A DNA stretch of 64,000 nucleotides from JAMXLO01 sp963799415 (GCA_963799415.1 CAWCXI010000023.1:62001-126000); one strand, 5' to 3'. Shown: positions 33,059-42,861, counted from the first letter of the stretch. The notes: a model not told the origin generated them from the sequence alone. Numbers and translations: made by a program.

Positions 33059-34588
33059 TTAGCCTGGAGCGTTGCCGCCTGACTTCCCGGCCGCGAACCT
33101 CACTGCCTCCTCCGCCGCGCGCATCAGCGCACGCGCCTTCTGCCGGCACTCTTCGTGTTCGAACTCAGCCTCAGAGTCCGCGACGATCCCGGCGCCCGCC
33201 TGCACATACATGACGCCGTCCTTCACCAGCGCGGTGCGCAGGCCGATACAGGTATCCATCGTCCCGTTGGCAGCGAAGTAGCCGATGCAGCCGGCGTAGA
33301 TGTTGCGCCTGTCCGGTTCGAGCTCATCGATGATCTCCATCGCCCTCACCTTCGGTGCCCCCGACAGCGTGCCGGCGGGGAACCCGCCTACCAGGGCATC
33401 CAGTGCGTCGAGCCCATCGCGCAGCTTCCCATCCACATTGGACGAGATGTGCATGACGTGGCTGAAGCGCTCGATGACGAAGCTCTCGGTGACCTTGACG
33501 GAGCCCAGTTCCGCCACCCGTCCCACGTCATTGCGCCCCAGGTCCAGCAGCATCAGATGCTCGGCGCGCTCCTTCGGATCGGACAGCAACTCCGCCTCCA
33601 GCGCCTGATCCTCCTCGTATGTCGTTCCGCGCCTCCGCGTTCCGGCGAGCGGACGGATCGTCACCGTGCCGTCGCGCAGGCGCACCAACACCTCAGGGCT
33701 CGACCCGACCACGGCAAAGCCACCGAAATCGAGGAAGAACAGGAACGGCGCCGGATTGATCCGTCGCAGTGCTCGGTACAGCGAGAACGGCGGCAGCACG
33801 AACGGCACCGAGAACCGTTGGCTGATCACGATCTGAAACGCGTCGCCGGCCGCGATGTAGTCCTTGCACCGATCCACCGCCGCCAGGAAATCCGGCTTGG
33901 AGAAATTCGATGCAGGGCCCGGCGGGTCAGGCAGCATCACCGGCGGCGGCGGATGCGGCAACGGACGGTCAAGCGCTGCCTCCGCCTGCGCGAGCCGCTT
34001 CTGGGCGTGATCCCAGGCAACTTCCGCGGTGATGTCAGCCTGTGGATAGACCGGCGCCGCGAGCGTCAGCTCGTCGTTGACGTTGTCGAAGATCGCGAAC
34101 AGCGTCGGCCGCATCATCAGACCTTCGGGCACACCGATCACGTCGCGCGTGGTTGCCGGCAGCCGTTCCATCAGCCGCACCATGTCGTAGCCGAGATAGC
34201 CGACCAGCCCGCCCGCCATCGGTGGCAGATTGGCAGGCACCTCGAGACGCGTCTCGGCGATCGTGGCGCGCAGACTGTCCAGCGCCGGCCTCGGATCCGC
34301 GACAAAGGCGTGCGGCGCCGACTGCGCATAGCGGTTGATTTCGGCACGGCCGTCGCGGCAGCGCCAGATCAGGTCCGGCTCCATGCCGATGATCGAATAG
34401 CGCCCGCGCGCCGCGCCACCCTCCACGCTTTCCAGCAGGAACGAATTCGGCCGGCCGTGCGCCAGCTTCAGAAACGCCGCGACCGGCGTCTCCAGATCGG
34501 CCACGCCGCGGCGCCACACCAGCGTGCCGCGCCCTGCGTCATAGGCGGCACGAAAGCTGGCGAAGCCAGGTGGGACCGAGACGTTCAT
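33059..34588 (-). CDS. trpE: Anthranilate synthase component I
   Basis: Makes anthranilate from chorismate with ammonia from TrpG; first committed step of tryptophan synthesis. 509 aa. The feedback site motif SFLLESVEGG is present near residue 50. The chorismate-binding domain has GDAFQIVISQRFSVPF, RPLAGTRRRG, LDLGRNDVGRV and GTLSGAPKVRAMEIIDELE. The LLES motif implies normal tryptophan inhibition. It overlaps the ppiD stop by four bases, so it is co-transcribed with ppiD. No separate trp attenuator is seen because there is no gap in front. Confidence 0.97.
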   Translation of the reverse strand: MNVSVPPGFASFRAAYDAGRGTLVWRRGVADLETPVAAFLKLAHGRPNSFLLESVEGGAARGRYSIIGMEPDLIWRCRDGRAEINRYAQSAPHAFVADPRPALDSLRATIAETRLEVPANLPPMAGGLVGYLGYDMVRLMERLPATTRDVIGVPEGLMMRPTLFAIFDNVNDELTLAAPVYPQADITAEVAWDHAQKRLAQAEAALDRPLPHPPPPVMLPDPPGPASNFSKPDFLAAVDRCKDYIAAGDAFQIVISQRFSVPFVLPPFSLYRALRRINPAPFLFFLDFGGFAVVGSSPEVLVRLRDGTVTIRPLAGTRRRGTTYEEDQALEAELLSDPKERAEHLMLLDLGRNDVGRVAELGSVKVTESFVIERFSHVMHISSNVDGKLRDGLDALDALVGGFPAGTLSGAPKVRAMEIIDELEPDRRNIYAGCIGYFAANGTMDTCIGLRTALVKDGVMYVQAGAGIVADSEAEFEHEECRQKARALMRAAEEAVRFAAGKSGGNAPG

Positions 34589-36502
34589 TGCTGCTGACCA
34601 GTGACGTTGTCGAGAGCGGATTGATTGATGCGCGGCTGCGCACGCTCGCGCAACGCGTCAGCGAATACGCTGGCGAGATCGCTGCCGACCGACCGCGAGA
34701 CCGCCTGGCGCACCTGCGAATAGCCGGTGGGATCGGCCTTCGGATCAGCCTCGATGATTTCGCCCGGCACGGCGACGACAAATCCGTCGCCGGTTTCCAC
34801 CATCGTTGGCTCGCCCTGCTTCAGCGCGAACAGCGGCTGTTCAAGCTGCTGCGGCATTCCCTCGGCCGCGCTGCCACGGGTGACCGGCGGTGTGCGCCGC
34901 ATCGTGACCCCGGCGACCGCCGCCGCGTCCGCCAGCGACTGGCCGCCCTTCACCGCGGCCAGCAGCTTCGCCGCTGCCTCCTCCTGCGTGTGTCGCTGTG
35001 CGTCGTGCGTCCAGTCCGCCGTCACCTGCTCCTTGACCGTGTCGAACGGCTTGACCGAGGGCGGTGTCGCGTCCTCGACACTGAGCGCGTAATATGAGGA
35101 GCCACCGGTCGACGGCGTCGGCACCTCGACCAGGCGCGGCGGATCGCCCTTCTGCGTGTCGAAAGCCGCCTTGATCAACGCCGCCTTCAACTCGGCAGGG
35201 CCGGGGATCGGTGCCGGCGTGCCGTCTGCGGTGTTCCCCGCGGCATCCAGCGTACCCAGGACACCGGCGAGGCCGAGATCGCTCGGCATCTCGTCGAGGC
35301 TGGCGCCACTGCCCAGCACGTTGTCGACCTTGTTGGCGCGGTCGTAGATCATGTCCGCCGCCTTGGCGGCGAGGACGTCATTGCGCAGCGCATCCTTCAC
35401 CGAGTTCGAATGTGCGTTCGCTCCCCGGTGTCACCTTGGTCACCTTCACTATGTGCCAGGTGCCTGCACCCGTGACCGGGCCGGTCACCGTGTCCGGTGC
35501 TGCGGCGAACACTGCGCGTGCGAGGTCTGCGTTCGGAAACTGCCGCTCCGTCGCATCGTCGAGTGCAATCGCCGAGCCGCCGGCGTTCTGGGCCGCCTTC
35601 TGCATTGCCGCCCAATCGGCACCACCGCGCCACGTGTCGGCGAGCGCCTTGGCCTTGGCTTCGTCTGTCACCGAGACCACTTCGGCAGACCGTTGCGGCG
35701 GCTTCACATATTCAGCCTTATGCTGCTGATAGGCTGCCTGAAGATCGGCGTCGGTGATCGTGATGTCCTTCGCCAGCGTCTGCGGTGACAGAACGACAGC
35801 CTTGATCCTGCGAAATTCCGGCGCCGAATACATGTCCGGATGGTTGTCGTACCACCGCTGCAGTTCAGCGTCGGTCGGTGCGGGCGGTACGGGCGCGGCG
35901 GCGATCGGGAACTCCACCATGTCGGCAGAGCGTTTCTCGAACTGACCCTCGAACAGCGGATGCAGCAGCACGTCCGGCGTTGCCGCCCCGGCGCTGACCG
36001 CACCGAGCAACTGCTGCTGCGCCAGGTCGCCCCGCACCATGTCGAGGAAGCGCGCCTCGGTCAGGCCGTTGTTCCTCAGCACCGCCTCAAAGGTCTGCTG
36101 GTCGAACTGCCCGTTGGGGCCGTGAAATGCCGGCATGGCGAACACCGTCTGGCGCACCGCCTGGTCCGGCGTCAGGATCCGCAGGCGCTGCAATTCCTGG
36201 TTGAGCGCAGCCTGGGTGATGAGGCGTTGCAGCGCCTCGTTCGCCACGCTGCTGCGCATGTCCTGGCTCGGCTCCTGGCCTGCCGGCAGATTGCGCGTCT
36301 CCTGCGCCATCCCGCGCTGATAGGCGTCCTGCAACTGCACGCCTTCGATCGTCTGGCCGCCGACCTTGGCCACCCAGGTTGGACTGGCGCCGATCATTCG
36401 CACCACGTCGCCAACGCCCCATGAGATGAAGGCGAACACCATGATCAGGAAGAACCCGCGTACCACCCAGGTCTCAAGGTAGCGGCGGAAGGCGGTAATC
36501 AT
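34585..36502 (-). CDS. ppiD: PpiD-type SurA N-terminal/peptidyl-prolyl isomerase protein, one apparent frameshift
   Basis: A membrane-anchored periplasmic chaperone of about 638 aa corrected. A single N-terminal helix (WVVRGFFLIMVFAFISWGVG) is followed by a SurA_N-like helical domain (about 40-190). A parvulin-like region (about 265-370) contains FRRIKAVVLSPQTLAKDIT and GTWHIVKVTKVTPGS, and a long C-terminal chaperone part follows. The frame breaks near 35405, where ERTFEL is followed by one surplus G before VKDALRNDV. Start MITAFRRYLETW at 36502. The ppiD-trpE pair is a usual alphaproteobacterial arrangement; tpiA is divergent. Confidence 0.9.
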
Positions 36503-36614
36503 GCGGACAGGCCTCTGCGGCGATGCGGCGCAGCATATACGAGCCGGAGCAGGGCTTTGCCAGCTTCCAACCTTTGAGCTACCAGCGGCAGACAGGGCCA
36601 GGGAGGGACGCGCA

Positions 36615-37352
36615 ATGCGGCAGCTGATCGCCGGCAACTGGAAAATGCACATGCTCCGCGCGCCGGCAACGGAACTGGCGACCGCCGTCCACGCCGGTGC
36701 CCAAGGCCTGGTCTGCGATCTGCTGGTGTGTCCGCCGTTCACCGCCATCGAGCCGGTCGCCCGTGTGCTGGCAGGATCGGCGGTCGCGGTCGGCGGCCAG
36801 GACTGCCACGCCAAGGGTCAGGGTGCGCATACCGGCGATGTGTCCGCGGCCATGCTGCGTGATGCCGGCGCGACCTGGGTCATCCTTGGTCATTCCGAAC
36901 GCCGTCAGAACCACGCGGAGACCGACGAACTGGTCCGCGAGAAGGTGCTTGCAGCGGTGGAGGCTGGTCTTATGCCGATCGTCTGCGTCGGCGAGACAGA
37001 GGACCAGCGGAGCTCCGGTCAGGAGACGGAAGTTGTCGGCTGGCAGATCGCCGGCAGTCTGCCGAAGCCATTCGCCGGCGCGATAGCCTACGAACCGGTG
37101 TGGGCGATCGGCACCGGCAAGACGGCCACCGAGCAGGACGTCGCCACGATGCACGCCTTCATCCGTGAGGAGCTGGTGCGCCAGTTCGGCAACTCGGGGG
37201 CGGCAATCCGCATCCTGTATGGTGGGTCCATGCGGCCAGCGAACGCCGGCTCGCTGCTCGCCGTGCCGCATGTCGGCGGCGGCCTGATCGGCGGGGCGAG
37301 TCTGGTCGCGGACGATTTCATGGCGATCGCCCGCGCCGCGCGCGCCATGTAG
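36615..37352 (+). CDS. tpiA: Triosephosphate isomerase
   Basis: Interconverts dihydroxyacetone phosphate and glyceraldehyde-3-phosphate. 245 aa barrel with all catalytic residues: Lys in IAGNWKMHM, His in VILGHSERRQNH, Glu in AYEPVWAIGTGKTA. The phosphate site ILYGGSMRPANAG follows near residue 205. ATG 36615 has GGGAGGGA upstream; the frame back to 36501 is rejected. Divergent from ppiD across 112 bases. Confidence 0.97.
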   Translation: MRQLIAGNWKMHMLRAPATELATAVHAGAQGLVCDLLVCPPFTAIEPVARVLAGSAVAVGGQDCHAKGQGAHTGDVSAAMLRDAGATWVILGHSERRQNHAETDELVREKVLAAVEAGLMPIVCVGETEDQRSSGQETEVVGWQIAGSLPKPFAGAIAYEPVWAIGTGKTATEQDVATMHAFIREELVRQFGNSGAAIRILYGGSMRPANAGSLLAVPHVGGGLIGGASLVADDFMAIARAARAM

Positions 37353-37393
37353 GATCGACTGGGATCAATCGAACCCACGGGAAGGAACGGACG

Positions 37394-39256
37394 TTGACGC
37401 AGCCGAACGGGGACGCGGCATTTGATAGTCTGATCCGCTACATCCAGGAAAGCCGCGGCGTCGATTTCCGCGGCTACAAGCGGACCAGCCTGCATCGGCG
37501 CATCTCGCTGCGGATGGAGCACCTGCACGTCGACAGCTTTGCCGACTATCACGCTTTCCTGGAGGCGCATCCGCAGGAGTTCGTCGATCTGCTGAACACG
37601 GTGCTGATCAACGTGACCTCGTTCTTCCGAGATCCCGACGCATGGGATGCTTTGAAGACGGACGTTCTGCCTAAGCTCATCGCGCCTGACCGCGGGCGCG
37701 ACCAGTTGCGTGTGTGGAGCGTGGGCTGCGCCTCGGGAGAGGAACCATATTCTCTGGCCATGCTGCTTTGCGAGCTGCTGGGACCGACAGCGTTTGCCCG
37801 GCGCGTCAAGATCTACGCAACCGACCTCGATGAAGCCGCCCTGAATACGGCGCGCCACGCCACCTATCTGCCGCGTGACGTAGAAGACCTGCCGGCGCCA
37901 CTGCTGCAGAAGTATTTTGAACGAGCCAACGATCGTTACGTCGTTACCCGCGATCTGCGCAAGGCGGTGATATTCGGCCGCCATAACGTCGTGGCGGATG
38001 CGCCGATATCGCGGGTGGATCTGCTGGTTTGTCGCAACCTGCTCATCTATCTGGAGACGGAAACTCAGAATTTTGTCCTGCCGCGCCTGCACTACGCTCT
38101 GGTGGACGACGGCTGCCTCTTCCTGGGCAAGGCGGAGACACAGCTTGGGCGATCGAAGCTGTTCCAGCCGATCGACATGAAACGCCGGTTGTTCCGCAAG
38201 GTGCCGCAACTGTGGCGTCGCTCCGGTACGGGAGGCGTGCAACTGGGTAACGGCCCACCTCCCAATCCCGGATCACCATCAGTGCATACGCAACTGCTGC
38301 AAGCGATTGTCGACCACTCCGCCTCAGCCTATCTGGCCATCGACAACGATGATGTGCTGACGTTTGCCAGCGCTGCCGCACGACGCATCCTGGAGGTGGG
38401 CGACGGCGACATCGGTCGTCCGTTCCAGGATCTGTCCGTCTCGTATCGGCCAGTTGAGCTGCGCGGCCAGATCGACGAGGTGCGCCGGCAGATGCGGCCG
38501 ATTCGGATCGAGCATCAGGAATATCACCGCCCGCCAGCCGATCCGATCCGTCTCACCATCGAGCTGGCGCCGCTGCTCGCGCGCGACGGGGGGTCCTTTA
38601 CCATTCTGATCACCTTCACCGACACAACGCGCACCTTCACGTTGCAGCAGGAACTGGAGGCAGCTCAGGAAAGTCTGGAGACGACGATCGAGGAACTCCA
38701 GTCGGCGAACGAGGAACTGGAAACAACCAACGAGGAGTTGCAGTCCACCAACGAGGAACTGGAAACCACCAACGAGGAACTGCAATCCACCAACGAGGAG
38801 TTGGAAACCACCAACGAAGAACTGCGCTCGGCCAATGAGGAGCTGGAGACAACAAACGATGAGCTGCGGCGCCATTCCGATGAATTCTCTGACTACCGCC
38901 TTCACACCGACGCGGTTCTCCGCAGCCTCGATGCCGGCGTGGTCGTGGTGAATACCGACCTGAAAGTGCGCTCGTGGAATCGTTGGAGCGAGAATGTTTG
39001 GGGATTGCGGGAGGAAGAGGTGATCGATGAGTCGTTCGGCACGCTGGATATAGGGTTGCCGGTGCAACAGGTCGAGCCAGCGCTCAAGCAAGCAATACGC
39101 GATGGGACTGCGAGCGAGACGACGCTGGAAGCGTTGGATCGGCGTGGCCGCAAAATGCAGTGCCGGGTGCGGATCTCACCATTGCTCTATGACGACCGCA
39201 AAGCGCAGGGCGCCGTGATTGTGGTCGACGATATCTCCGCTGTAGCGAAGACCTGA
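37394..39256 (+). CDS. CheR-type methyltransferase fused to PAS sensors
   Basis: A 620-aa soluble signalling protein. The N-terminal CheR domain (about 10-275) has the SAM site VWSVGCASGEEPYSLAMLL and VDLLVCRNLLIYLE. A PAS region (about 300-410) begins LLQAIVDHSASAYLAIDNDD. A long coiled coil (about 415-500) is built of 14-residue units NEELETTNEELQST, and a second PAS follows (about 505-615, TDAVLRSLDAGVVVVNTDLK). It starts at TTG 37394 behind GGAAGGA. With the CheB and hybrid kinase genes nearby it forms a chemosensory-like module without a visible receptor. It is not the classical flagellar CheR, which lacks PAS domains. Confidence 0.88.
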   Translation: MTQPNGDAAFDSLIRYIQESRGVDFRGYKRTSLHRRISLRMEHLHVDSFADYHAFLEAHPQEFVDLLNTVLINVTSFFRDPDAWDALKTDVLPKLIAPDRGRDQLRVWSVGCASGEEPYSLAMLLCELLGPTAFARRVKIYATDLDEAALNTARHATYLPRDVEDLPAPLLQKYFERANDRYVVTRDLRKAVIFGRHNVVADAPISRVDLLVCRNLLIYLETETQNFVLPRLHYALVDDGCLFLGKAETQLGRSKLFQPIDMKRRLFRKVPQLWRRSGTGGVQLGNGPPPNPGSPSVHTQLLQAIVDHSASAYLAIDNDDVLTFASAAARRILEVGDGDIGRPFQDLSVSYRPVELRGQIDEVRRQMRPIRIEHQEYHRPPADPIRLTIELAPLLARDGGSFTILITFTDTTRTFTLQQELEAAQESLETTIEELQSANEELETTNEELQSTNEELETTNEELQSTNEELETTNEELRSANEELETTNDELRRHSDEFSDYRLHTDAVLRSLDAGVVVVNTDLKVRSWNRWSENVWGLREEEVIDESFGTLDIGLPVQQVEPALKQAIRDGTASETTLEALDRRGRKMQCRVRISPLLYDDRKAQGAVIVVDDISAVAKT

Positions 39257-39278
39257 CCTCAGCCACGTTGCGGCTGGA

Positions 39279-39497
39279 TTACAACCTGGGCCAGATCATC
39301 CGGCCGGCGCGCCTCCTGGTCGACCTTATTGAGGTGCGCATGATGCGTCTGCCACCGAGCCAGACTTCCTGTAACGGAGCGTCGTCATCCCACTGGTCCG
39401 AGGCCCTGATGGCCTCGTCATCATTCGTGCACTCAACGGCCTTGGTCGCCGTTACGTGCCCCGCGAAATTGAACTGATAGATCCGGTACCGCGCCAT
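39279..39497 (-). CDS. Small hypothetical protein, 72 aa
   Basis: Starts MARYRIYQFNFAGHVTATKA and continues with VECTNDDEAIRASDQWDDD, GLGGRR-like basic residues and an Arg-rich end. From memory, proteins of the form MxxYRIYxxDxxGHIxxxxxVEC...D are common in alphaproteobacteria and have no assigned role. ATG 39497 is preferred to the frame start at 39509. It lies between the CheR and CheB genes on the minus strand, convergent with CheR. Confidence 0.6.
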   Translation of the reverse strand: MARYRIYQFNFAGHVTATKAVECTNDDEAIRASDQWDDDAPLQEVWLGGRRIMRTSIRSTRRRAGRMIWPRL

Positions 39498-39668
39498 CGT
39501 CGCTCCCATGAGTTTGGCCGCCAGCGGGAGCGCGATGTCCCTCAGCCGTCAGTTCTGTGGCGCGAGACTTTGGGCCGACGGAGATCTGAAGGTTGCAGCC
39601 GCACAAGTGCGAAGTCAACGAACAACCCACCCAGGTGGTCACGTCCGTGCGGACGAAATCAGCAAACG

Positions 39669-40664
39669 TCAGGTCGGGGGCTTGTGCAGATTGGCGATGG
39701 CCTCGCCGATTACCTTGGCGGCACGCGCTGACTCGTCCGCTCCGGCGCGCCAGCGTGCCGCCGCATGCGGCATCGCCTGTACTTCGGACTTCTCCTGCAT
39801 GCGGCGGAACAGCACGACCCTTTCACGGTGCATGCGCAGCGCACTTTCCATGGCGCGCTCCAGTTCCTCGTTCTGCGCCGCCGACAGTGTCTCCGCGCTG
39901 AAGGCATGGCCAATCTGGCAGCGAAAGCGCGTCGATCCTTCGTCCAGAACCTCGTTCAGGACCCCACCACATTGCGGGCAACTGAGATGAGACGGGCGAC
40001 CTAGTTGGACAGGTTCGCGCACCATGGACGAAGTCTCCTGTGCGGCAATGCCTGCTTCCAGGAACAGGTTGTCGGGAATGGGCGGCGTCGGACCTGGCGG
40101 CTCACGGACCAAACGAGTCAGCAGGCCCGGCAGCTCTGCCGCAGGCACGCAATGGTCGACGTTATCGTGCGCCAGCGCGTTGCGTGGCATCTCCTGCCAG
40201 ATCGCGTCGTCCGGATCCTGCACGACACACAGCCCACCGCACGCCTTGATCGCGATCAACCCTGCGCTGCCGTCGTCGAGCAGCCCGCTCAACACCACGC
40301 CGATCACGCGTGACCGATAGGTCACCGCGGCGGAACGGAACAACGGATCGATCGCGGGACGGGTTCGGTTCTCGTGCGGCCCACGCCGCAAGGTGACATG
40401 GCCCGGTCGCAGCAGCATGTGCGTGTCCGGCGGAGCGACATAGATGGTGCCCAGGCTGATCGCTTCCTCGTTGGCGGGATGTCGCGCCGGCAACTTTCCG
40501 GCCCGGCTGAGCAGATCGGGAAGGACGCTGCGGGAAGTCGGACTGATATGGACGACGACAAAGACGGCGGCCGGGAAATCCGGCGGCAGGCCCTGGCAGA
40601 TTTGCTTCAGGGCCTCAACCCCGCCCGCCGAACCGCCGATCACGACGATGTCATGACCTGCCAT
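39669..40664 (-). CDS. CheB-type methylesterase without receiver domain
   Basis: 331 aa. The catalytic domain is at the very N-terminus (MAGHDIVVIGGSAGGVEALK), with the catalytic Ser in GGSAGG, His in VVHISPTSRS and Asp in LSGLLDDGSAGLIAI. The usual response-regulator domain is absent. A C-terminal part (about 225-331) carries CPQCGGVLNEV and CQIGHAFSAE, a possible zinc ribbon, followed by helices. This single-domain CheB type usually works with CheR-PAS proteins and hybrid kinases in non-flagellar sensing. Divergent from the hybrid kinase across 137 bases. Confidence 0.88.
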   Translation of the reverse strand: MAGHDIVVIGGSAGGVEALKQICQGLPPDFPAAVFVVVHISPTSRSVLPDLLSRAGKLPARHPANEEAISLGTIYVAPPDTHMLLRPGHVTLRRGPHENRTRPAIDPLFRSAAVTYRSRVIGVVLSGLLDDGSAGLIAIKACGGLCVVQDPDDAIWQEMPRNALAHDNVDHCVPAAELPGLLTRLVREPPGPTPPIPDNLFLEAGIAAQETSSMVREPVQLGRPSHLSCPQCGGVLNEVLDEGSTRFRCQIGHAFSAETLSAAQNEELERAMESALRMHRERVVLFRRMQEKSEVQAMPHAAARWRAGADESARAAKVIGEAIANLHKPPT

Positions 40665-40801
40665 CTAAGTCCCGCAGCGGGAAAGCCCTGACAATCACGG
40701 GAACGTCCTGACAATCACGGGAACGTGCAATCCTTGGTTGTAATCCTGCTTTGCAATCTGGTCACGAACCGCCACCCTCCCAGACAGGGGGTGTATCCGA
40801 T

Positions 40802-42418
40802 ATGGACCGGCTTGACAGCCCAGAAAAGGCCCTCCGCGACGAGATCGCGCGACTGGGACAGGAACTCGAGCAGACGCATGTCGCGCTGGAAGACGCGCAC
40901 GCGGAAATCGCTGAGCTGACCGGCGAACAGGATGGGCTTCGGCGCCAGGCGGAAAGGCTCATCCGACAGCACGCGGCGGAAATGGCCACGTTGATGACGG
41001 ACGCGCTGCAACAGAAGGGCGCGACGGGGCAACTACGGGCGGCGCTGGAAGAGGCCTCCGTGCTTGCCGAAGAACTGCAGGCGACCAACGAGGAATTGCA
41101 CTCGACCAACGAGGTGCTGGATCAGCGGGTGTCCGAACGGACAGCGGAGCTGGGTGAGGCAAACGCCGAACTGGAACGGGTCAACGCCGATCTGTACCGG
41201 CGGGTCGAGGCCGAGACTGCGGCACGGGTCCAGGCGCAGGCCGAACTGTTCCAGATGCAGAAACTGGAGGCGATCGGCCAGCTTACCGGCGGGATCGCAC
41301 ACGATTTCAACAATCTGCTCATGGTGATCATCAACGGGCTGCAGGTCCTCGCCCAATCGGGCGACGTGCGGTTGCGCGAAAGGGCGTTGCGCCGGACCCA
41401 GGAGGCGTCCTGGCGGGCATCCGAATTGACCCGTCGGCTGCTGGCGTTCGCCCGTCGGCAGGCGCTGCATCCGGCACGCGTTGATCTGCCGGAACATGGC
41501 GAAGCCCTGCGCGAACTGCTCGGCCAGGGCGTGCGGGAGAACATTCAGCTCAACACCGAGATAGCCGAGGATGTCTGGCCGCTCGAGGCTGACTTCGGTG
41601 CCTTGGAGCTTGCACTGCTCAATCTCGCGGTGAACGCCCGTGACGCCATGCCGGACGGCGGGACACTGACGATTGTGGCGCGCAATATTCTGGTGGATGC
41701 GGGCATGGCGGTTCAACATGCGGTCGCGTCCGGCGAGTATGTGGAGATCGCCGTCGAGGATACCGGCACCGGTATGGCGCCAGAAACTTTGGAGAAGGTC
41801 TTCGAGCCGTTCTTCACAACCAAGAGCGCCGGCAGAGGCACCGGGCTCGGTCTCGCCCAGGTTTACGGCTTCGCCCAGCAGTCCAAGGGCACCGCCTGGG
41901 TGGACAGCCGGCTTGGCGAAGGGACCATCGTACGGGTGCTGTTGCCTCGGTCGCGGCGCGAGATCCAACGGAAACCGGTGCGGCCGGAGCTGGTTTCGGA
42001 CGCCCAACCGCGCGGCGACCTGCGTGTGCTGGTGGTCGAGGACGAACCGGCAGTCGCCGATGCCGTGCTGGACATGCTGCTGGAGCTTGGCCACCGTGGG
42101 ACATGCGTCGCCACGGTCGCATCGGCGCTGGCACTTCTGGCCGACGCGAAACAGCCTGATCTTGTGCTGTCAGACGTGCTCCTGCCGGGCGGCGGCAGCG
42201 GTCTCGATCTTGCCCGCGAAATGCGACAGCGGCAGCTGAGCGTACCGATCATCCTGACGAGCGGCTATGGTGGGGCGATGACGCAGCGCCTCTCCACGAT
42301 GAACCTGCCGTTCCTGCGCAAGCCTTATCGGATGGAAACGTTGCGACAGGCGATCGAATCCGCGCTGCAATCGCCGGCAGCGGATCGGCAATTGTCGAAT
42401 GCCGTGGCGCGGGGATAG
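40802..42418 (+). CDS. Hybrid sensor histidine kinase with receiver domain
   Basis: A soluble 538-aa hybrid kinase. The N-terminal coiled coil (about 1-150) includes EELQATNEELHSTNEVLDQRV, similar to the CheR-PAS coil. HisKA has EAIGQLTGGIAHDFNNLLMV (phospho-His), and HATPase has NLAVNARDAMPDGGTLT, GTGMAPETLEKVFEPFFTTK and GRGTGLGLAQVYG. The C-terminal receiver (about 415-525) has the Asp in LVLSDVLLPGGGSG and the Lys in FLRKPY. No PAS, GAF or membrane segment is seen, so the input probably comes from protein contacts. ATG 40802 gives the conserved length. Confidence 0.92.
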   Translation: MDRLDSPEKALRDEIARLGQELEQTHVALEDAHAEIAELTGEQDGLRRQAERLIRQHAAEMATLMTDALQQKGATGQLRAALEEASVLAEELQATNEELHSTNEVLDQRVSERTAELGEANAELERVNADLYRRVEAETAARVQAQAELFQMQKLEAIGQLTGGIAHDFNNLLMVIINGLQVLAQSGDVRLRERALRRTQEASWRASELTRRLLAFARRQALHPARVDLPEHGEALRELLGQGVRENIQLNTEIAEDVWPLEADFGALELALLNLAVNARDAMPDGGTLTIVARNILVDAGMAVQHAVASGEYVEIAVEDTGTGMAPETLEKVFEPFFTTKSAGRGTGLGLAQVYGFAQQSKGTAWVDSRLGEGTIVRVLLPRSRREIQRKPVRPELVSDAQPRGDLRVLVVEDEPAVADAVLDMLLELGHRGTCVATVASALALLADAKQPDLVLSDVLLPGGGSGLDLAREMRQRQLSVPIILTSGYGGAMTQRLSTMNLPFLRKPYRMETLRQAIESALQSPAADRQLSNAVARG

Positions 42419-42445
42419 AACCCTCCGCCTGAGGGAGCCCGCCCA

Positions 42446-42790
42446 GTGACCACCGTTCTGTTGATCATCCACCTGTTCGTCACGCTCGCCCTGATTGGCG
42501 TCGTGCTGATCCAGCGCAGCGAGGGCGGCGGGCTGGGGATCGGTAGCTCGCAGGGCATGGGCGCGTTCATGTCCGGCCGCGGCACCGCCAACCTGCTGAC
42601 CCGCACGACCGCGATCCTGGCCACGGCCTTCATGGTGCTGTCGCTGGCCTTGGCGCTGCTGAACCACGGCACGACCGGTGTCGGTGGCTCCTTGCTGGCG
42701 AACCCACCCGCCTCTGCCCCCGCGCCAACCACCCAGGCGCCCGCGCCGCCGCCCGCCGCCCCGAAGGGCCCCAGCGTCCCGAACAACTGA
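42446..42790 (+). CDS. secG: Protein translocase subunit SecG
   Basis: 114 aa with two membrane helices (VLLIIHLFVTLALIGVVLIQ and TTAILATAFMVLSLALALL) joined by the conserved loop RSEGGGLGIGSSQGMGAFMSG. The C-terminal tail is rich in Pro and Ala, as usual for alphaproteobacteria. GTG 42446 is the start. It belongs to the SecYEG channel. It follows the hybrid kinase by 27 bases; in related genomes it stands near tpiA and pyrG. Confidence 0.95.
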   Translation: MTTVLLIIHLFVTLALIGVVLIQRSEGGGLGIGSSQGMGAFMSGRGTANLLTRTTAILATAFMVLSLALALLNHGTTGVGGSLLANPPASAPAPTTQAPAPPPAAPKGPSVPNN

Positions 42791-42791
42791 C

Positions 42792-42861
42792 GGGAAATAA
42801 CTGCGCCAAGCAGTGCACGATCCGGGCCCACGACGTCATGCCGACCTCCGTCGGCATGACG
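42792..42861. repeat. Palindromic repeat, family B, with GGGAAATAAC lead (second copy)
   Basis: Hairpin CGTCATGCCGAC-CTCC-GTCGGCATGACG (42834-42861), with perfect 12-bp arms identical to those at 32992-33019 and preceded by GGGAAATAAC (42792-42801). The lead-to-hairpin distance differs (42 against 29 bases). It lies between secG and pyrG. Confidence 0.75.

Noticed and set aside
33155..34597. 480-codon open frame on the plus strand opposite trpE
   Set aside because: It mirrors the trpE codons; the product is Arg/His/Gln-rich without domains. Such antisense frames are usual in high-GC genes.
37366..37380. FNR-like sequence between tpiA and CheR (TCGACTGGGATCAA)
   Set aside because: Only the right half-site fits; the left half deviates at key positions.
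38690..38870. Minisatellite-like repeat as a non-coding element
   Set aside because: It is the coding sequence of a coiled coil in CheR and keeps the frame throughout; listed as a coding repeat only.
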